Below, piece by piece: positions 62,281-64,000 of a DNA stretch of 64,000 nt; the stretch's first letter is position 1, and each line of letters opens with the position of its first letter. This stretch comes from Marinomonas balearica (GTDB lineage: Bacteria; Pseudomonadota; Gammaproteobacteria; Pseudomonadales; Marinomonadaceae), in NCBI RefSeq assembly GCF_004362145.1, contig NZ_SNXC01000001.1, positions 1 through 64,000 on the forward strand, given 5' to 3'. The translations under genes were made by a program, and so were the position numbers. The notes under the pieces were generated by a model. It saw nothing but the letters and a program-made list of their open reading frames with translations, was not told the origin of the DNA and made no database searches.

Positions 62281-63321
62281 ATGGGGACGCTGAACTTGGG
62301 TATGTCATCGAGTCGTTCATTTGTGCGAAATGAAACGGTGCATCAGATTGAGTTTATGAGAGTTAGAAATCGAGATTCAATGGAAGAATCAGAACGAACG
62401 GAATCAAATACGAATGCGGTCAATATCCGTGCTGTTTCAGAATCTATGCTGAGCCAGACGCAGGAAGTCTCATCGGTGTCAAAATCCTCAGGAGAGACGG
62501 AAGAGGGAGATCCACTTGAAACATTGTCGGTTCAGTATCAAAAAATGCTGACGTTAATCGAGAAAATGTTCAATGTAGAAATTGATCTCTACGCAGAGAA
62601 TATGCCGTCATCGTCCCCAAATGAGAGCACTACAGTCGGCAGTGTATCAAACCAAACTGTGGAGAGCGTTCGACAGGAATATCATCAAATTCACGAGCAA
62701 GAGAATACGTCTTTTAGGGCCAAAGGTGAGATTGTATTGAGCAGTGGGAATAGCATCAATGTTGATTTTAATTTGGATATGTCTCGTACCCGTGATGAAT
62801 CGTATTACGGAGAAATGATTCTCTCAGGTGCGATGACCGACCCACTTGTCGTGAACCTAAGAGGTAATATGGCTCAGTTAACCCAGAGTAAAGTAGGGTT
62901 CGATTTAGATCGCGATGGAAAAACAGATCAGATCCATTTTGCATCGGGTGATTCCGCTTTTTTGGCATTAGATAAAAACAGTAATGGCATGATAGACGAT
63001 GGTTCTGAGCTTTTTGGACCTCAATCAGGAAGCGGCTTTGCGGATCTTGCTAAATACGACGACAATGGCGATGGAATGATCGATGAACTCGATTCGGTGT
63101 TTGATCAACTTGTTTTGACCCAACGCGATGAGAATGGCAATGAAACGCTACTTTCATTGAAAGATGTTGGAATCGAAGCTTTCATATTAGAACGATCCGA
63201 CACGCCTTTTAGTCTTTTTAACGATAAAGGTGAAAGAACCGGAGTCATTCGTGAAACCGGCTTGTATGTTAGAGACAATGGCTCAGTTGACAGCATGCAG
63301 CATGTTGACCTGATTATATGA
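62281..63321 (+). CDS. EF-hand/dockerin-like calcium-binding protein, unknown function
   Basis: A 346-residue protein with no signal peptide. The N-terminal 160 residues are polar, Ser/Glu-rich and probably disordered or coiled (SVSKSSGETEEGDPLETLSV). The C-terminal half has three EF-hand-like Dx[DN]xDG loops: FDLDRDGKTDQIHF, LDKNSNGMIDDGSELFG and YDDNGDGMIDELDSVFDQL. The layout, with GSELFGPQSG and then FADLAKYDDNGDG, resembles proteins found in many marine gammaproteobacteria near secretion or surface genes. A Ca2+-responsive role is inferred. Confidence 0.7.
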   Translation: MGTLNLGMSSSRSFVRNETVHQIEFMRVRNRDSMEESERTESNTNAVNIRAVSESMLSQTQEVSSVSKSSGETEEGDPLETLSVQYQKMLTLIEKMFNVEIDLYAENMPSSSPNESTTVGSVSNQTVESVRQEYHQIHEQENTSFRAKGEIVLSSGNSINVDFNLDMSRTRDESYYGEMILSGAMTDPLVVNLRGNMAQLTQSKVGFDLDRDGKTDQIHFASGDSAFLALDKNSNGMIDDGSELFGPQSGSGFADLAKYDDNGDGMIDELDSVFDQLVLTQRDENGNETLLSLKDVGIEAFILERSDTPFSLFNDKGERTGVIRETGLYVRDNGSVDSMQHVDLII

Positions 63322-63401
63322 TGAATCGTGCAAAGGTCTCTCTAAGCCTTAATTACTCTAGCGCTTTCTGGCTCGAAAGATCAAAGAAGCACTGAGGAAA
63401 T

Positions 63402-64000
63402 TCACACAGTAAAGCGTTTTACCTGAGCCGATAGCGTATCCGAATTCGTCAACGTTTCTTGAACCGACTTATTTATTTTTTGGGATATATCGAGCACTTC
63501 TTTAGAGGTATGCGCAAGTGTCGTAAGGCTTTCGGTGATTTCGTCTGTTACTTGGCTTTGCTCCTCTGTTGTGCTGGCTGTTTGAGCTGTAAAATCATGA
63601 ATTTCTAGCGTTGATTTTTTAACTTCGTCTATCGATTTTTTAGCCATTTCAGATCGATATTCGGTTTCCTTTACCATCGAAACGCTTTTGGTTACGACGT
63701 TATCCGCGTCACGTACGCCCTGTTTGAGGTTGGTAATCATATCTTGAATATCGACTGTGGAGTTCTGCGTTTGACTGGCTAAATGTCTTACTTCGTCAGC
63801 GACGACTGCAAACCCTCGTCCTTGTTCGCCGGCTCGTGCTGCTTCTATCGCGGCATTTAAAGCAAGTAAATTGGTTTGTTCTGCGATATTAAGGATGACA
63901 TCTAAAACCGAAGCAATGTTTTCAGAATGCTTAGACAAAGATTGAATTACATTGTATGCGTGGTCAATTTGAGCTGACAATTGATTTAGCTGAACGGCAG
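63402..64000 (-). CDS. Methyl-accepting chemotaxis protein, C-terminal part, cut by window end
   Basis: The minus-strand frame is open to the right edge, so the sensor and membrane part lie outside. About 199 codons are visible. The conserved tip is [20 protein letters not shown] with [20 protein letters not shown]; helical arms follow, and the C-terminus ends [20 protein letters not shown] without a CheR-docking pentapeptide. Confidence 0.93.
   Translation of the reverse strand, partial: AVQLNQLSAQIDHAYNVIQSLSKHSENIASVLDVILNIAEQTNLLALNAAIEAARAGEQGRGFAVVADEVRHLASQTQNSTVDIQDMITNLKQGVRDADNVVTKSVSMVKETEYRSEMAKKSIDEVKKSTLEIHDFTAQTASTTEEQSQVTDEITESLTTLAHTSKEVLDISQKINKSVQETLTNSDTLSAQVKRFTV

Overview
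The window looks like a chromosomal segment of a marine gammaproteobacterium, most plausibly an Oceanospirillales/Marinomonas-type organism. This is inferred from moderate GC, a TRAP transporter, the NasA/NirBD/Nrt nitrate assimilation set, a PA4780-type RIO kinase and many chemotaxis and small transporter genes. No rRNA, tRNA or CRISPR array was seen.

Region 1 (1-5.1 kb) is accessory DNA. It holds two integron-type gene cassettes bounded by attC-like sites: a GNAT acetyltransferase, and a large Sll1717-type P-loop ATPase that may be a defence gene. Relics of an IS91-type tyrosine recombinase and of two RAYT (REP-associated Y1) transposase 5' ends follow; the two RAYT pieces form direct repeats around zapE. 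Region 2 (5.2-20 kb) is a patchwork: a second GNAT, a transglutaminase-like secreted protein, a nucleotidyltransferase, a DHCW-cupin gene broken by one stop codon, a TRAP transporter with a GlxA-type regulator and a YciI-like protein, a RIO kinase, an MFS carrier, a DUF2157-like membrane protein, and an AraC/LysE pair.

Region 3 (20-33.7 kb) is a nitrate assimilation regulon in two minus-strand transcription units. They are nrtA-nrtB-nrtD-electron transfer flavoprotein-nirB-nirD and nasA-TrpD2-like-mobA, separated by a plus-strand GST gene. Both units have the same control layout: a sigma-54 type -24/-12 element, a leader RNA, and a strong intrinsic terminator just before the first gene. This suggests NtrC/RpoN activation plus NasT/NasR-like (ANTAR) antitermination. 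A small NrtS-type nitrate/nitrite transporter lies nearby at 37 kb.

Region 4 (33.7-43 kb) contains an outer-membrane barrel, a bipartite acidic/basic secreted protein under palindromic operators, an isochorismatase with a divergent AraC regulator, a TVP38-flavoprotein fusion next to a DUF547 relic, and a LysR/DMT pair.

Region 5 (43.3-48.95 kb) is the most striking part: an apparent operon resembling the D-alanylation (Dlt) machinery in a Gram-negative. It encodes a small coupled membrane peptide, an adenylating enzyme, a second adenylating enzyme fused to a carrier domain (DltA+DltC-like), a membrane-anchored SGNH protein (DltD-like), an MBOAT acyltransferase (DltB-like) and, last, an overlooked 48-residue microprotein ending in FIYWNY, which resembles the DltX C-terminal acyl-relay motif. 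The likely job is export of an activated acyl group to a cell-envelope polymer; the acyl group and the acceptor are unknown.

Region 6 (49-64 kb) has a RibN-like transporter under an FMN riboswitch, RarD, a TSUP carrier, a dCache chemoreceptor, LysR/GST, an S41 protease, and a DNA repair group (hypoxanthine-DNA glycosylase, PA0069-type radical SAM protein, Tag) with a LexA-like box inside a 15-bp inverted repeat. It ends with a two-domain NTF2-like lipoprotein, a GH114-like glycosidase, an EF-hand protein and a chemoreceptor cut by the window edge.
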